Source: Hippasteria phrygiana
Taxonomy: Eukaryota; Echinodermata; Asteroidea; Valvatida; Goniasteridae
Direction of reading: 5' to 3'
NCBI GenBank assembly: GCA_037893225.1
Contig: JAZGUH010000412.1
Coordinates: 2,294,001-2,358,000 of the forward strand
DNA: 64,000 nucleotides
Positions 9,239-20,380 of the stretch are shown piece by piece; position 1 is the stretch's first letter; the number at the start of each line of letters is the position of its first letter. The position numbers and the translations under genes are program-made. The notes beneath the pieces were generated by a model. That model had not been told where the DNA came from and made no database searches. It was given only the letters and a program-made list of their open reading frames with translations.

Positions 9239-12200
9239 AGTCAGGCTACTATCAGATTGAGTTGGCAGAAGAGGACAAGCACAAGACGGCTTTCTGGTGC
9301 CCTCTGGGCTTTTACGAGTTTAACCGTATGGCGCAGGGTATCACTAATGCACCGGCCACTTTCCAGCGCCTCATGGAGAAGTGTATGGGCGATCTCCATC
9401 ACAATGGTGTTTTTGTTTACCTCGATGACATTATTGTCTTTGCCAAAACCGCAGAAGAACACGAAGAGCGTCTACTTGGAGTATTGGAGCGTCTCCGTCA
9501 GTACGGGCTAAAACTTAGCCCGTCAAAATGCAAGTTCTTCCAGTCGTCGGTAAAGTGTCTCGGTCATGTCATTTCTGCTGAAGGTGTGAGCACCGACCCC
9601 TGCAAGATAGATGCAGTTAGGTCGTGGCCTGTCCCCAATACAGCACGGGAGTTGAAATCATTTCTAGGGTTCACTGGTTACTACCGCCGTTTTGTGGAGA
9701 ATTATTCGTCAATTGCCAGGCCCCTAAACGAGTTAACTGCGGGTTGTGACTTGACGAAGCGGCATCGTGGCAAGACAACGAAGAGGAAACACCGAGTTAA
9801 ACTTCGCAGTCCCAACGAGCCCTTCGGTGAACTGTGGACCTCGGCGTGCCAGGCGTCATTTGAGACCATCACACAGAAGTTAACGACTGCACCCGTGTTA
9901 GGTTTTGTTGATTATCAGAAACCCTTCATGCTCCACACCGACGCGAGTGGGACTGGTCTCGGCGCCGCCCTCTATCAGGAAGGAAAAGATGGCAAACCTC
10001 ATGTCATTGCATACGCTAGCCGCGGGTTGTCCAAGAGTGAGTTAAATTACCCAGCCTACAAATGGGAGTTTTTAGCGTTGAAGTGGGCCGTAACGGAGAA
10101 ATTTCGTGATTATCTGTATGGCGGCTCGTTTACAGTTCTCACCGACAACAACCCCCTGACATATATATTGACCACCGCCAAGCTCGATGCCACAGGTCAC
10201 CGTTGGCTAGCTGCCCTCGCCAACTTTGATTTCGTTGTCAAGTATCGGCCTGGCAACAAGAATGCTGATGCGGACGGGTTGTCAAGGAGACCCCAGCCAC
10301 CCCCAACAGTGGATGATGAGTCGGTAGAGACAGAGAGGAAGATCTCTCAACTCCGCGAGCGTATGAATAGCGAGGACGGTATCTGCTCCCGAGATGTGTT
10401 CCAAGCTATTTGCCAACGGCACAGTGTTAGCATGCTGGCACATGAAGCAACAGCCACTAACCACGATGACGAGCCGCCTCTCGTAGAAAGTCTTACAGAC
10501 TCACCACAAGCCGTACCCCCCGAGTTCATCTCCCTACTGTCTGGCGAGACTGCACTGCCGGCGATGAGCCAGGAAAGATGGCGACAACTACAAGAAGAAG
10601 ATGAGGCCATACACCAAGTTGTCCGGTGTATGAAAGATGGAGAGAATCCCCGAGGAGGCAAGAGAACAGACTTGCTGAAAGAGGCCCAACTTCTTCTTCG
10701 TCACTGGGACAAGTTGACCCTTGAAGGCGGGGTTCTCTATCGAAGGTGTACATCAAGTGGTGGTCGTGAGGTATCTCAGCTAGTTGTTCCTAAGACCCAC
10801 CGCTCCACAGCACTTCGTGGCATTCATGATGACGTCGGCCATCTTGGCTTTGAGCGCACACTTGACCTCGCCCGTTCCAGATTTTATTGGCCGAATATGA
10901 CGACCGACGTTGAGCACAAATGCCAAACGTGTGAACGGTGCGTCCGCCGAAAACGTCGAGCCATGAAATCTGCACCCCTAGTATCTATCCAAACTAATGC
11001 ACCAATGCAATTAGTATGTATTGACTTCTTGAGTTTGGAGCCGGACGACAGCAACACCAAGGACATCCTGGTTGTAACCGACCATTTTACGCGCTATGCC
11101 CAGGCTTTCCCAACGAAGAACCAGACATCGCGTACCGTAGCCAAGGTGTTGTGGGAAAACTACTTCATCCACTATGGGTTCCCGGAACGGCTACACTCTG
11201 ACCAAGGGCGAGATTTCGAGTCGCGACTCATCAAAGAGTTGTGTGCTGTCTCCGGGATCAAAAAGACCAGGACCACGCCCTATCATCCTCAAGGGAACGG
11301 CCAGTGTGAGCGTTTTAACCAGACGCTGCTCAGCATGCTTGGCACCCTTGAGGATGAACAGAAGAAGAAGTGGAGACTCCATGTTGGCCCCTTGGTGCAC
11401 GCCTATAATTGTACCAAACATGCGTCCACTGGTGTCTCTCCGTATTTCTTAATGTTTGGCCGTGAACCCCGCCTGCCCATTGACGTCCAGTTTGGGTTGC
11501 CCGGGCAACAGAGCGGCGAAACCCACGGCCAATACGTTGTCGGTTTGAAGGAGAGACTCCGGCGAGCCCATGAACTCGCTTCGGCCGTCATGGAGAAGAC
11601 AGCACAGCGGTACAAGGCCAGATACGACAAGGCAGTACGGGACAATGCACTCCAGGAAGGGGACCGAGTTCTCGTCAGAAATGTCGGCCTTAAAGGGAAA
11701 CACAAACTTTCCGACCGCTGGAGCAAGATTGTCTACCGAGTGACACGGAGAGTGAGCCCCGACATGCCCGTCTATGTAGTTAGCCCGACTACTGACGATG
11801 GCCCAAGTAGGACTCTCCATCGTAACATGTTACTTCCATGTGGATTCCTCCCCTCAGATGATGGGACACCCATTGAGAAGGTGCGACCCCAGCCTAAGCC
11901 TCGGCGCAAACGCCCTGTGAGACGGCCACTTCCCGACCCTGTGGATGATATGGCCGACGCCCTGGACTCTGACATCTCAGACGACAACTTTTATGTTCTT
12001 CGTCCAATACCAGCCCCACGACGGTCAATTTCCCTCAACCCAGGAGCCCAAGCGTTTGTTCCTGCGGTAGCCCCAGCAGAGTCCATACCCCCTACCAATG
12101 ATGTGCCAATTGAATTGTCCATATCAGAACACAGCGAACCTGCCCAAGGTTCACACGACTCAAACTCTGAAGAGATAATTTTATTAGCTGACAATTCTAC

Positions 12201-12489
12201 TTCAAGTTCTGCTTCAAATTCTTCCCCTGATTCATCTCCCCTTGACGATGAAATTGGCGAAGAGGCAAAGGAGGAAGTGAACCCTGAGCCCCAAGTACCA
12301 GCATCAGATGACGTCACAGATGAACCAGACACTGATCCAACCGTGAGTTCTAGACCTGTGCGCAACAGGAGGCCGCCTCAATATTATGGTTTTGAGGCAT
12401 CTAAAGCCAAATTACTCGAGCAACACCTAGCTATGCAGCAGAAGGCCTTAGAAGTAACGAATAATCTTCTAAGTGCTATGTGTACATAG
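9235..12489 (+). CDS. pol: Pol, second part: RT palm, RNaseH, integrase, acidic tail
   Basis: The frame continues from KSGYYQIEL through the RT catalytic YLDD (residues 62-65, counting from the TTG at 9235). RNaseH follows, with the HTDASG aspartate near residue 236 and LTDNN near 304. A lysine/arginine-rich insert (about residues 174-195) lies between RT and RNaseH. Integrase has the zinc motif H531, H536, C563, C566, then a D597, D656, E692 triad with the canonical 35-residue D-E spacing, and a GDRVLVRN...NMLLP C-terminal domain. There is no chromodomain. The last 200 or so residues are Ser/Asp/Glu/Pro-rich and end with RPVRNRRPPQYYG and a short helical tail, an extension with no assigned function. 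The protein would copy the RNA into DNA and insert it, but it is severed from its protease/RT start by the frame break near 9224-9236. Confidence 0.92.
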   Translation: MKSGYYQIELAEEDKHKTAFWCPLGFYEFNRMAQGITNAPATFQRLMEKCMGDLHHNGVFVYLDDIIVFAKTAEEHEERLLGVLERLRQYGLKLSPSKCKFFQSSVKCLGHVISAEGVSTDPCKIDAVRSWPVPNTARELKSFLGFTGYYRRFVENYSSIARPLNELTAGCDLTKRHRGKTTKRKHRVKLRSPNEPFGELWTSACQASFETITQKLTTAPVLGFVDYQKPFMLHTDASGTGLGAALYQEGKDGKPHVIAYASRGLSKSELNYPAYKWEFLALKWAVTEKFRDYLYGGSFTVLTDNNPLTYILTTAKLDATGHRWLAALANFDFVVKYRPGNKNADADGLSRRPQPPPTVDDESVETERKISQLRERMNSEDGICSRDVFQAICQRHSVSMLAHEATATNHDDEPPLVESLTDSPQAVPPEFISLLSGETALPAMSQERWRQLQEEDEAIHQVVRCMKDGENPRGGKRTDLLKEAQLLLRHWDKLTLEGGVLYRRCTSSGGREVSQLVVPKTHRSTALRGIHDDVGHLGFERTLDLARSRFYWPNMTTDVEHKCQTCERCVRRKRRAMKSAPLVSIQTNAPMQLVCIDFLSLEPDDSNTKDILVVTDHFTRYAQAFPTKNQTSRTVAKVLWENYFIHYGFPERLHSDQGRDFESRLIKELCAVSGIKKTRTTPYHPQGNGQCERFNQTLLSMLGTLEDEQKKKWRLHVGPLVHAYNCTKHASTGVSPYFLMFGREPRLPIDVQFGLPGQQSGETHGQYVVGLKERLRRAHELASAVMEKTAQRYKARYDKAVRDNALQEGDRVLVRNVGLKGKHKLSDRWSKIVYRVTRRVSPDMPVYVVSPTTDDGPSRTLHRNMLLPCGFLPSDDGTPIEKVRPQPKPRRKRPVRRPLPDPVDDMADALDSDISDDNFYVLRPIPAPRRSISLNPGAQAFVPAVAPAESIPPTNDVPIELSISEHSEPAQGSHDSNSEEIILLADNSTSSSASNSSPDSSPLDDEIGEEAKEEVNPEPQVPASDDVTDEPDTDPTVSSRPVRNRRPPQYYGFEASKAKLLEQHLAMQQKALEVTNNLLSAMCT

Positions 12490-12536
12490 GAAACATCACC
12501 TGCCTGTGATGGGCCATGTCGTGGACGCCATGGTTT

Positions 12537-12549
12537 AAGGAGGGGAGAA
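12537..12549 (+). promoter_or_regulatory. Polypurine tract for plus-strand priming
   Basis: AAGGAGGGGAGAA lies directly against the TG that opens the 3' LTR, as expected for the RNaseH-resistant primer. It follows the Pol stop codon by about 50 bp. Confidence 0.9.
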
Positions 12550-15043
12550 TGTCAGCCCCTGTTAAAATTCCCCCTTACTGCCATTTTAACACTTGGTCCG
12601 ACAGGAAAAGTTCCCACGATTTCGAAGCATGGTCCACCTCTATGTTCCAGTAAATTTAATTAGCACCCAGTAGCAGATTTTACCCCTAAGTTGACCAAGT
12701 CCATATGTGGCTAAGACGACCCCTTTGTCTCAACACAGATAAGTAATTGACCAGATGGGGATGTGGCCAGAGAACCCAGCCAACATGGCTACATTTTATG
12801 CCACTGGCTAAAACTGTTATGGCTGTCTGCCATTTTATGACCATGTCTAACACGTGTAGTCAGTAACTTTCTGATTGGCCACTCTCCATCCCAAGGTGGA
12901 ATATCTGCCTGGTTTCATAATTTTGACCAATGAGATTGTTCCACCGAAATGGGCAGAGCGCGTGGTCGAGGAATAATGTTCCCCCCCCCCGATCGCCGGA
13001 TTCTCCTCAGAAAGCGATTAAGACCTCTGGTGAGAAGGCTGTTCAGATTGAGTGCCCGTTTACACTATTAGGAACGTTGTACTTTCCCTAAAGTCGTTTC
13101 TAATGATAGCCATTCTCACCCTCACCATTGTGCTCTGCTGATACAGGTAAGCCTATTTTCATTGTATAAAAGAAGTTTGTATTTCCTATTACCATTTGAC
13201 TTATGTGCAGGACACTTTGTATTTTGAATTATGTTGACTCGGTTTGAGACAATCTCAAGATGGGTGGAACAACCCCAATATGAGTATATTGAGTCAGCAT
13301 TAGTTTGCCTTCAGCTATTAACCTTTTTTGCCATGTACCCTGTATTTACTTGTATTATATTGCTGATATTTGGTCGACTCTTGATCGATGTCACTTTTGC
13401 TGTTATTTATTGACCGAAATTATCATGTTCGGTTTTGTATTTCATTGATTTCCCGATAGTATTGGAAGATCCATTTGTGATTGCCGATTACCATTCTGTT
13501 ATGACTGCAGTATTCACTTAAATCGGTCACTATACTCTCAGTCCGTGTACAATTATATTTTCCTCTTGGTTGATTTCCGATTACTTTGAATATTCTTGTT
13601 GCATACTTTTTTATATGATACCTCGTGGCCTAAAACTTCGATCATTCGTATGACATGACCAATAATTCATACATGCACGTTTTTCCGTAAATTAACTGGT
13701 CTTGTTCACGAGATTTCCAATATTTTGATTGTCTTCCAAATTGTGTGTGTATAGGCCCACACATTACCTTCCTTTTCTGTTATGTCCCGTGACATCCCGC
13801 TGACTATTAATTGTGTACAGCGAGTGTGTACAAACCACATGGAACTTGCCCCAGGATGACCTTGAGTAAGGTTACCGCAATGTGCTATAGGCCAACACAA
13901 TTGTTTTTTCCGCCAAGTCAATTATTCCATGATGTTTTGATTAGCATTTTATGGTATTTACCACTGTGCGGAGTACTGACCGTGGTTATCATGTTCTGGG
14001 TGAACTTTTGATCAATGTATAGTTATACTGAAAGTGTCATTCCACTGGAAATGTGTTCTGGGCGAACATCCCAAAAAAAGATATGCAGTTTGACCTCTTT
14101 CCTTTTTTTGTAAGCATTCTTTTAAGCGTTTCATATTTTAGTTAGAGATATTGCTTTTGGATTTTTAGTTCTGTATACAAATATGTTGATCCTCGATAAT
14201 TCAGAAAGCGATTAAGACCTCTGGTGAGAAGGCTGTTCAGATTGAGTGCCCGTTTACACTATTAGGAACGTTGTACTTTCCCTAAAGTCGTTTCTAATGA
14301 TAGCCATTCTCACCCTCACCATTGTGCTCTGCTGATACAGAGAGTACTTTCCATATAGGTCATGCTTTGGGGAGCCGACCCGGTTCGCCTCCCCACACAC
14401 CTGTCCCATTCCCCTGTTCGTGATATCATCGGAACTCGGTTTGTGTGCCTGAACCCTGATCTTCGGACTCGGAGCCACCCCCGTGTCAAGCCTCAGTCAA
14501 GTCCATCAAGCCACACCCAAGTTCTGATGCAAGCGCCAGAAAACCCAGCTAAGATCCATAACCTGTATTTATAATATGATGTATTTGCCATTTTGTTTCT
14601 AATTGAATTATCGTGTACCATATCAGTGCTAATCCTAACTGGATGAACCCTTGTTTATTTAGTAATTCCTGTGCCTATTCGATTCAAGGTACTTCTTTAT
14701 TTTACATTTTTCGGATTGAGTTTATTGCTCATGGATGTAGTCAAATTTTAATTATTGTTTAGCGATTCAAGACATTCATTCAATTGGGATTACTCACTGA
14801 TTTGGCTTCTGAACTGAACTGCACCATTTGATTTATTTCTTATCCTCAATTCTATTGTTGTATGCACTGTATATTTTTTGTGATGACCTTGGGGTGATGA
14901 ATATTGAATTACAACATTTTATCCCGAGAAAGAGGATCAACGTAATAACTTGCTGTCCGTGTGGATTTATTTCTGAGCAAAGTTCCTTTAACAAAACTAC
15001 GAACCTAGCAGGAACCCATTAAACGTTGGGACAACCTGTGACA
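12550..15043 (+). repeat. 3' long terminal repeat (2,494 bp)
   Basis: TGTCAGCCCC...CTGTGACA, nearly identical to the 5' LTR, including both units of the 140-bp internal duplication (13007-13146, 14201-14340) and TATAAAAG at 13165. It is 3 bp longer because of a 2-bp AT insertion near 12643 and one extra C in the run near 12980. It is followed by the AAAG target duplication. Confidence 0.96.
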
Positions 15044-15047
15044 AAAG

Positions 15048-15913
15048 GGTATACCTACGTGTGAGCTGAGTAACTCAAACTCCATTATCCATCGTCAGTC
15101 TGGACTGTTTTCCCGGCACCGAGTTCTGACGAAAACCATTCTAATTGGTGCAAACGTATTAAAGACAAACGGGGATAGTTTCAGATCAGAAAGATTGATC
15201 GCTTTACCTAATACCGTTTTACCTCAGTACTTGTGCAGTCAGATAGCTGGGAGTAAACCCCAATCAATCGAAAATGTGTCATCATTGCTCCACACAGATG
15301 ACCAGATTTGAACAGAATGTAATGGACTCGGCTCGACTGGACTGGATTGGACTCAACTCGACGTATCCTAGTCCCTCCTCACCCCCCCCCCCCCCCCCCC
15401 CCACCCACCACCACCCCAAGTGTTTCAAAATATTTTTTCAGGCGGATTAACTTCAGGGTTAACTTTTGGGAGTGATTTCCGACACAAAAAGGATCTTGAT
15501 CACCCCCCCCCCCCCTTCCCCCTTTTTGGGCACGTGTTTGCGCCACTGGGCACACCTTCCGTCCTCTCATCAGGTGGATTTCCTGAATTGTATACGTCGC
15601 TTCATCGCTCCATCGATCTTTAAGAAAGATCTTGCTGAAGTTCGAAACGTTAGACCAGCTATATAATTCGTCACCGTTTTCACGAAGAGACACACATGTC
15701 AAAAATTACAATTTTTTCGATTTCGATTTTTTTTTTCACTATTTTGCTTTAAAACACTCTACTTAACCATTTTTACATGCTTCTGTAAGCAAAACATCAT
15801 TAATTAAACAATTACATTAATTATGCAAAGGGCAGACATCTCGATAATTGCATTTTGCGTTTTCACGAAGACACGCGAACATGACTGCCCCTTGAACGCG
15901 TACAAAACGTATT
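15048..15913. other. Non-genic stretch with poly-C runs
   Basis: Contains a 21-nt C run (15382-15402) and a 13-nt C run (15503-15515). Near 15680 and 15860 the motif GTTTTCACGAAGA occurs; its reverse complement, TCTTCGTGAAAAC, recurs around 55.1-55.2 kb. No exon is convincing. Confidence 0.5.
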
Positions 15914-16122
15914 ACAGAGTCCAGAATCACGATGCGGTTTAAGCTGTTAAACCCAGAAGTCACAATGTACTCTTTGTCAGGGTGGGATAATATAGTTCAC
16001 AGGCTTCAGATGTGATTATAAATAGAGTAGGATGTGATTTTGGACCCTCATTGTTAAAATCATATCCTCTTAATCCTCATGTCCATTTTGAAGAGGAAAT
16101 CACATCCAAGGGATTCACAGTG
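15914..16122. mobile_element. 5'-truncated copy of the CACTRTGAAYCC MITE
   Basis: From CAGAGTCCAGAATCAC to GGATTCACAGTG this matches the complete element at 59111-59405, with scattered mismatches. The left terminal inverted repeat is missing. Confidence 0.85.
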
Positions 16123-16179
16123 TTAGTGCCTGTCCAGAAATAATATAATTTCAGTGACGTATAGAGTACCGAAGTGAAT

Positions 16180-17579
16180 CCTACTAGGCAAATTGAAGAA
16201 GCTGAATTTGTCATCTTCTGGAATTAATTGGTTTAAGTCGTACCTGGGCGGTCGTAGTCAGTCTGTAAATATTAAGGGCACAATATCGAAGGTCTTGCCC
16301 ATAGACATAGGCGTTCCACAAGGGTCGATCTTAGGGCCACTTTTATTCATTGTTTATAGTAGTGATTTTCCATCCTGTATACCCCAAAATTGCAACTTAT
16401 TTATGTATGCAGATGACTCCACGTTAACTTGTAGCTCCTCTAGTATTAACGAAATAGAAAGGAACTTGAATGTAGCTCTTGCTAGTATTCACAACTGGTG
16501 CCAAAGAAACAAACTAGCATTAAATGCCAACAAAACCAAATGTATGCTTATTGGTTCAAGGCAGAAAATATCCAACGTCGACCTGAATGTGTGCATTGCT
16601 GATAAGGTTATCGAAAAAGTGAAATCTTGTAAATGCTTGGGTGTAGTTGTTGATGAAACATTAAGTTGGGGTACACATGTTGAATACGTAAGGAAGACTG
16701 TTTCGTCTAAATTGGGTGTGTTAAACAGAATTCGTGATTACGTTCCCCAAAGCAGCCTGCACACACTCTTTGTAAGTTTAGTTATGCCATCTTTAGAGTA
16801 TTGCTGTACGGTGTGGGGAGGAAGGTACATATCTCACGACAATACCCTCAACAAATGTCTAAAAAGAGCAGCACGGATAATCCTTAAATGTACCTCCCTC
16901 ACCCCCTCAGCTGATATGTTTGCCAGACTAAATTGGATTCCTTTTAAAGAAAGAGTTCAGTTCAAAAAGGCTATCTTTGTTTTCAAAAGCCTTAACAAAA
17001 TGACTCCTTTGTACATGACAAATCTGTTTACACCACTTACAGTGATTCGTGAAACACGACAATCGACCCAAATGGCACTGAAAGTTCCTTTCGCCAAAAA
17101 GGAATGCTACGTGACAAGTTTCGCTGTGAGTGGTGCCAGTATATGGAATAATCTGCCTGAACAAATGAGAACCATAAACTCTTTAAGTACATTTAAATCG
17201 GAGCTACGTAAAGCCATCTATCAGTGATATTTCTGTATAATTTACGCTGAACTGCGGAGTTATAAACTTGGTTGCCAAAATACTTTGGAACCGGATGGGA
17301 ATTTCCCCTTGTTTTTCACCCTAAAAGGGTATTTTTTTTTCGCGGGTTTTTCGCCCATCCCGTAAATCAGCAATAGGCTTCTACTGGAGAGTTGAAAAGT
17401 TAACCGAAGATATATTTATTTGTGTAAACATTATTGTATTTGTTTAAATACTTTGTATGAATGTGTAAATATTCAATTTTAACTAATAATATGCAGGGCC
17501 CCAATGGAAACCAGTTTTAAACTGTTTGGGCACACCCTGGGTAAAGAAATGTAATAAATAAATAAATAAATAAATAAAT
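16180..17579 (+). mobile_element. 5'-truncated non-LTR retrotransposon with (TAAA)n tail
   Basis: The insertion holds the 3' part of an RT ORF (16193-17227), a 3' UTR of about 320 bp and a (AATA)n tail ending at 17579. The same 3' UTR, with CCAGTTTTAAACTGTTTG and ACCCTGGGTAAA, recurs at 49501-50042 (plus) and 42439-42619 (minus). A 14-bp inverted repeat (AGAGTACCGAAGT near 16163 and its complement near 17657) flanks it and may belong to the pre-insertion DNA. Confidence 0.88.
16193..17227 (+). CDS. Reverse transcriptase C-terminal fragment (CR1/Jockey-type LINE ORF2)
   Basis: A 344-residue open frame; the annotated start is TTG and the frame is open further upstream, so the true start was lost by 5' truncation. 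It contains the RT blocks GVPQGSILGPLLFIVY (about residue 40), the catalytic YADD in MYADDSTL (about residue 71), the NANKTKCM block and the LINE C-terminal signature SGASIWNNLP...FKSELRKAIY. In an intact element this enzyme copies the LINE RNA at a nicked target site. The endonuclease and the RT N-terminus are absent, so this piece is inactive although its frame is uninterrupted, which points to a fairly young copy. Confidence 0.88.
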   Translation: MKKLNLSSSGINWFKSYLGGRSQSVNIKGTISKVLPIDIGVPQGSILGPLLFIVYSSDFPSCIPQNCNLFMYADDSTLTCSSSSINEIERNLNVALASIHNWCQRNKLALNANKTKCMLIGSRQKISNVDLNVCIADKVIEKVKSCKCLGVVVDETLSWGTHVEYVRKTVSSKLGVLNRIRDYVPQSSLHTLFVSLVMPSLEYCCTVWGGRYISHDNTLNKCLKRAARIILKCTSLTPSADMFARLNWIPFKERVQFKKAIFVFKSLNKMTPLYMTNLFTPLTVIRETRQSTQMALKVPFAKKECYVTSFAVSGASIWNNLPEQMRTINSLSTFKSELRKAIYQ

Positions 17580-17973
17580 CAATGCAATGTTTGGAACCAG
17601 AATACATTCTAAACTGCATGTGTTTGGAACCAGTTGCCGCGGCAACTGACGTCAGACTTCGGTACTCTATTGCACGTGAAACCGGGAAGAATTGAGTGAA
17701 GTTCAAGCAACTTCCAGTATGTTCCCAATGGGTTTGTTGTTTGATTTTTCCATCGCCTGTGGACTTTTCAAAGGCTTTGGTGCAAATGTCATCAGAAACA
17801 GAGGCATGTTTTGAACCCCAAGAGTATTTCATCACAGAGCAAACATGGAGAACGCCAGTCGTTTATGAGCTTTATTGTCAATAGTTCAGCTGAACACCGT
17901 ACTGAACTACTCTGTGATCCATATCCAAGGACAATGATACACGAAATTGGCACTGTTGGTGATGCTGTCTAAT
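17580..17973. other. Non-genic stretch, nothing recognised
   Basis: Short open frames on both strands overlap here without motifs. No repeat border is seen other than the LINE tail on the left and the TIR element on the right. Confidence 0.4.
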
Positions 17974-18892
17974 AAGGCCAAAACAAAATTAGTTTGGTTG
18001 TCCTCGACCGCCCGCCCCTATTTTTCGGCCCGCGCCAATTTCTTTTTGTATTTGTATTTATTTGTTATTTATTTTTTTTATCCCAAAACTCAAATTGATT
18101 TCGCTGGTTGATTCGTTCCAATCTCGTTTCCATCTTTATTTTGTTATTTTTAATGCATAAACACGACCCTACCTTTTACTCCAGAGTTTGAAAGTTCATA
18201 TTCTAGTATCAGTGTGTGACTTCGCACAGTAAATATCTCGATGGAAATACATTACACGCGGTACAGAAATACACAAATGCAGCGTGGCCACTCATAAAAT
18301 TTCAAATTCCCAAGATTCATCCAGTAAAATTCCCAAGAATTCCCAAGGCGATGGGAAAACACTGCGCAAAGAGCATCGGAATAAGCACTTTGCGCATGTG
18401 CCATCCGTATTTTTCCCACCAAAATTCCCAAGATCTGAGAAAAAATCCCAAGGAGTGGCCACAGTGCTCTCATGTATAACGCACGAGGCTAAAATGTTAT
18501 GAAAATCGCATTTTGAGAAAAAAACATATGAAAAATTTAATCTCAACATTTTTCTAATTCTATTCTTTAATCACTATATATTTTAATATTTAGTTTGGAA
18601 ATTATATTTTTGTATATTTACACAAACCAATAAATAATAAATATTCAAAAAAAAAATGCATCAACTGAACGTGTGTATGCACAGGGGAAGCCAATATGGC
18701 GTCTTTAATACACGCTCAGCATTCATTGCAAACTGGGTGTAAAAGTCTTGTTTGATTGTATTGGGCTACCACATCGAAACTTCGTGAGGTTTTTTGGTCG
18801 AATGTTGAGCTAGCTCAAATACAGTTGAAACACACAAAGGTCGCTGGCGAAGGGGCGTGGAGGACAACCAAACAATTTTTTTGTTTGGCCTA
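17974..18892. mobile_element. TIR DNA transposon, non-autonomous (AGGCCAAA...TTTGGCCT)
   Basis: The left end AGGCCAAAACAAAATT followed by GTTTGGTTGTCCTC is mirrored at the right end by GAGGACAACCAAAC...TTGTTTGGCCT, giving inverted arms of about 34 bp. The interior (18280-18470) holds a second, degenerate palindrome built on GTGGCCACTC and TTCCCAAGA, plus a hairpin on TGCGCAAAG. There is no transposase frame. Confidence 0.8.
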
Positions 18893-19437
18893 AAGCTATA
18901 CAAAACCTGCGAGAAATTTGTTCGTGCATGCTTTTGAATACATTTTACTAGGTCTATTCAATTCGTTGTAGTGAGTTTTAGCGTATTGAAGGTAAAATGA
19001 ACGATTCACAAACCAGACGCGTATGCGTGACAAAGAACATTAAAAAAACGCGAGTACAATACGGTTATACAGTAAGATATGTAACGGGAAATTGCCAGCT
19101 CCGCAGTACTATGCTTCGGGCGGGAAAAAACGGCGGCCATTGTTATTTTTTTTGTATCGCACACGCACTGACGGACACATTGCACATTATTATGGTATCA
19201 TTATGACAAGCAGATGAGCCGTTGTGAGCGTTGTTCTATACAAAAGTACAACGGCCAATATAGGCTACACACTAAAGTGTGTGGCTATTGCACCGGTGGG
19301 ATTGCCCTTAGTTCAAGATATGTAACCAGGTTCCTTTTCCTCTTTTTATCGTCCTATTCTTGTACAAAGTTTTGTCTGATTTTGTCTATACGTATTCAGG
19401 CCCGTCGCTGAGGCCTTACAGTCTAAAAAAGAGTGGT
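18893..19437. other. Non-genic stretch, nothing recognised
   Basis: No convincing exon or repeat. Short plus-strand frames at 18997 and 19214 lack motifs and splice context. Confidence 0.4.
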
Positions 19438-19590
19438 CCCTTATAAGGCTCCTCGAAAGAGTCGAAATTTCACTCTTTTGGAGTGGTTTTCACTCTTTTG
19501 GAGTGTGTTTTTATAAGAGATTCACTCTTTTTGAGTGGTTTGATAAGGGATTCAATCTTTTGGAGAGTGAGTTTTTCATTCTTTTACATT
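19438..19590. repeat. Cluster of CACTCTTTT(G)GAGTG palindromes
   Basis: At least four small palindromes of the form CACTCTTTTGGAGTG or CACTCTTTTTGAGTG occur in a row, spaced 20-45 bp. Related AGAGTGAAA/TTTCACTC motifs occur at 57.9-58.2 kb inside another element, so this may be a remnant of that family. Confidence 0.6.
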
Positions 19591-19598
19591 AAGAGAGT

Positions 19599-19674
19599 AA
19601 TTTGTTAATACAAATATATAACAAAATAGCATAATTTATGCTATTTTGTTATATATATATATATTAACAAATTA
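19599..19674. repeat. Near-perfect 38-bp-arm AT-rich palindrome
   Basis: TAATTTGTTAATACAAATAT...AACAAAATAGCATAA is followed at once by its reverse complement, TTATGCTATTTTGTT...ATTAACAAATTA, with almost no loop. It could extrude as a cruciform. Confidence 0.85.
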
Positions 19675-20380
19675 AGCCTATACTGCAATGAACACTTTGA
19701 ATATTCTCCTTAGCACTTTAATATACAATTATATACAACCAATATATTTCAGAACTGCTGAAAGGTGTAAAATAAACTTACCGATGAGTATAAGAAACAA
19801 CACGCTTTCATACAGCTCCCATGACAATTTTCAAACGAAATTCCTTAGTCTTCAAATTCCAATAAAAAACAGAAGAAATGTCCTACGTTCACCCATCCTC
19901 GTGCAGGAAATAACGTTGGTAACAGGTACAGGGCGGTAACAAGTAATATACAGACATTTTTCGAAGAAATGTTTTTGTTCCGAATTGCAAAATGAACCTG
20001 CACGGATGTAGAGCGAATTGGTCATGCGGTGCGATGCTTCCCGCAATTGATATTATCAATATTCATAAGCACATCAGTAGGATAATGCATTTATTTCACA
20101 CTAAAATTATAATAACTGGGTTTGCGATTATTATGTCTATTGGGCATCATATCACTAAAAGTTTGTCAAAATGATTTTGAAATTGGTAATTAATTGATGT
20201 ACACAATACAAGATTATTATGTGAAAATCGTAAGCTGAAATACCGGTAGGGTTTACAGAGGCCATGCATCCAATGCAATTACCGAGAATCAATTTGATCA
20301 CATGAGATAATAACTTCTAACCAAATGGAATGAGTTGAAGCACATGAATGACAGCAATAGGGAAGTTCGGATGTCTTAAT
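19675..20380. other. Non-genic stretch, nothing recognised
   Basis: AT-rich DNA with short overlapping frames only. No repeat borders, tRNA or exon is seen. Confidence 0.4.

Larger units (their letters stand above)
3987..15043 (+). mobile_element. Full-length Ty3/gypsy-class LTR retrotransposon
   Basis: The element runs from a TG...CA 5' LTR to a near-identical TG...CA 3' LTR, 11,057 bp in all. AAAG lies directly outside both ends (3983-3986 and 15044-15047) as a 4-bp target duplication, or 5 bp if one A is shared. Internal order is PBS, gag, protease, RT, RNaseH, integrase, polypurine tract. RT-RNaseH before integrase, the H-H-C-C and D,D35E integrase motifs and the DTGS protease place it in Ty3/gypsy (Metaviridae-type). 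No env-like frame is present. The LTRs differ by 4 substitutions and 2 indels in about 2.49 kb, so insertion was recent, yet Pol is frameshifted in RT. It probably moved using enzymes from another copy, or broke after insertion. Confidence 0.96.
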
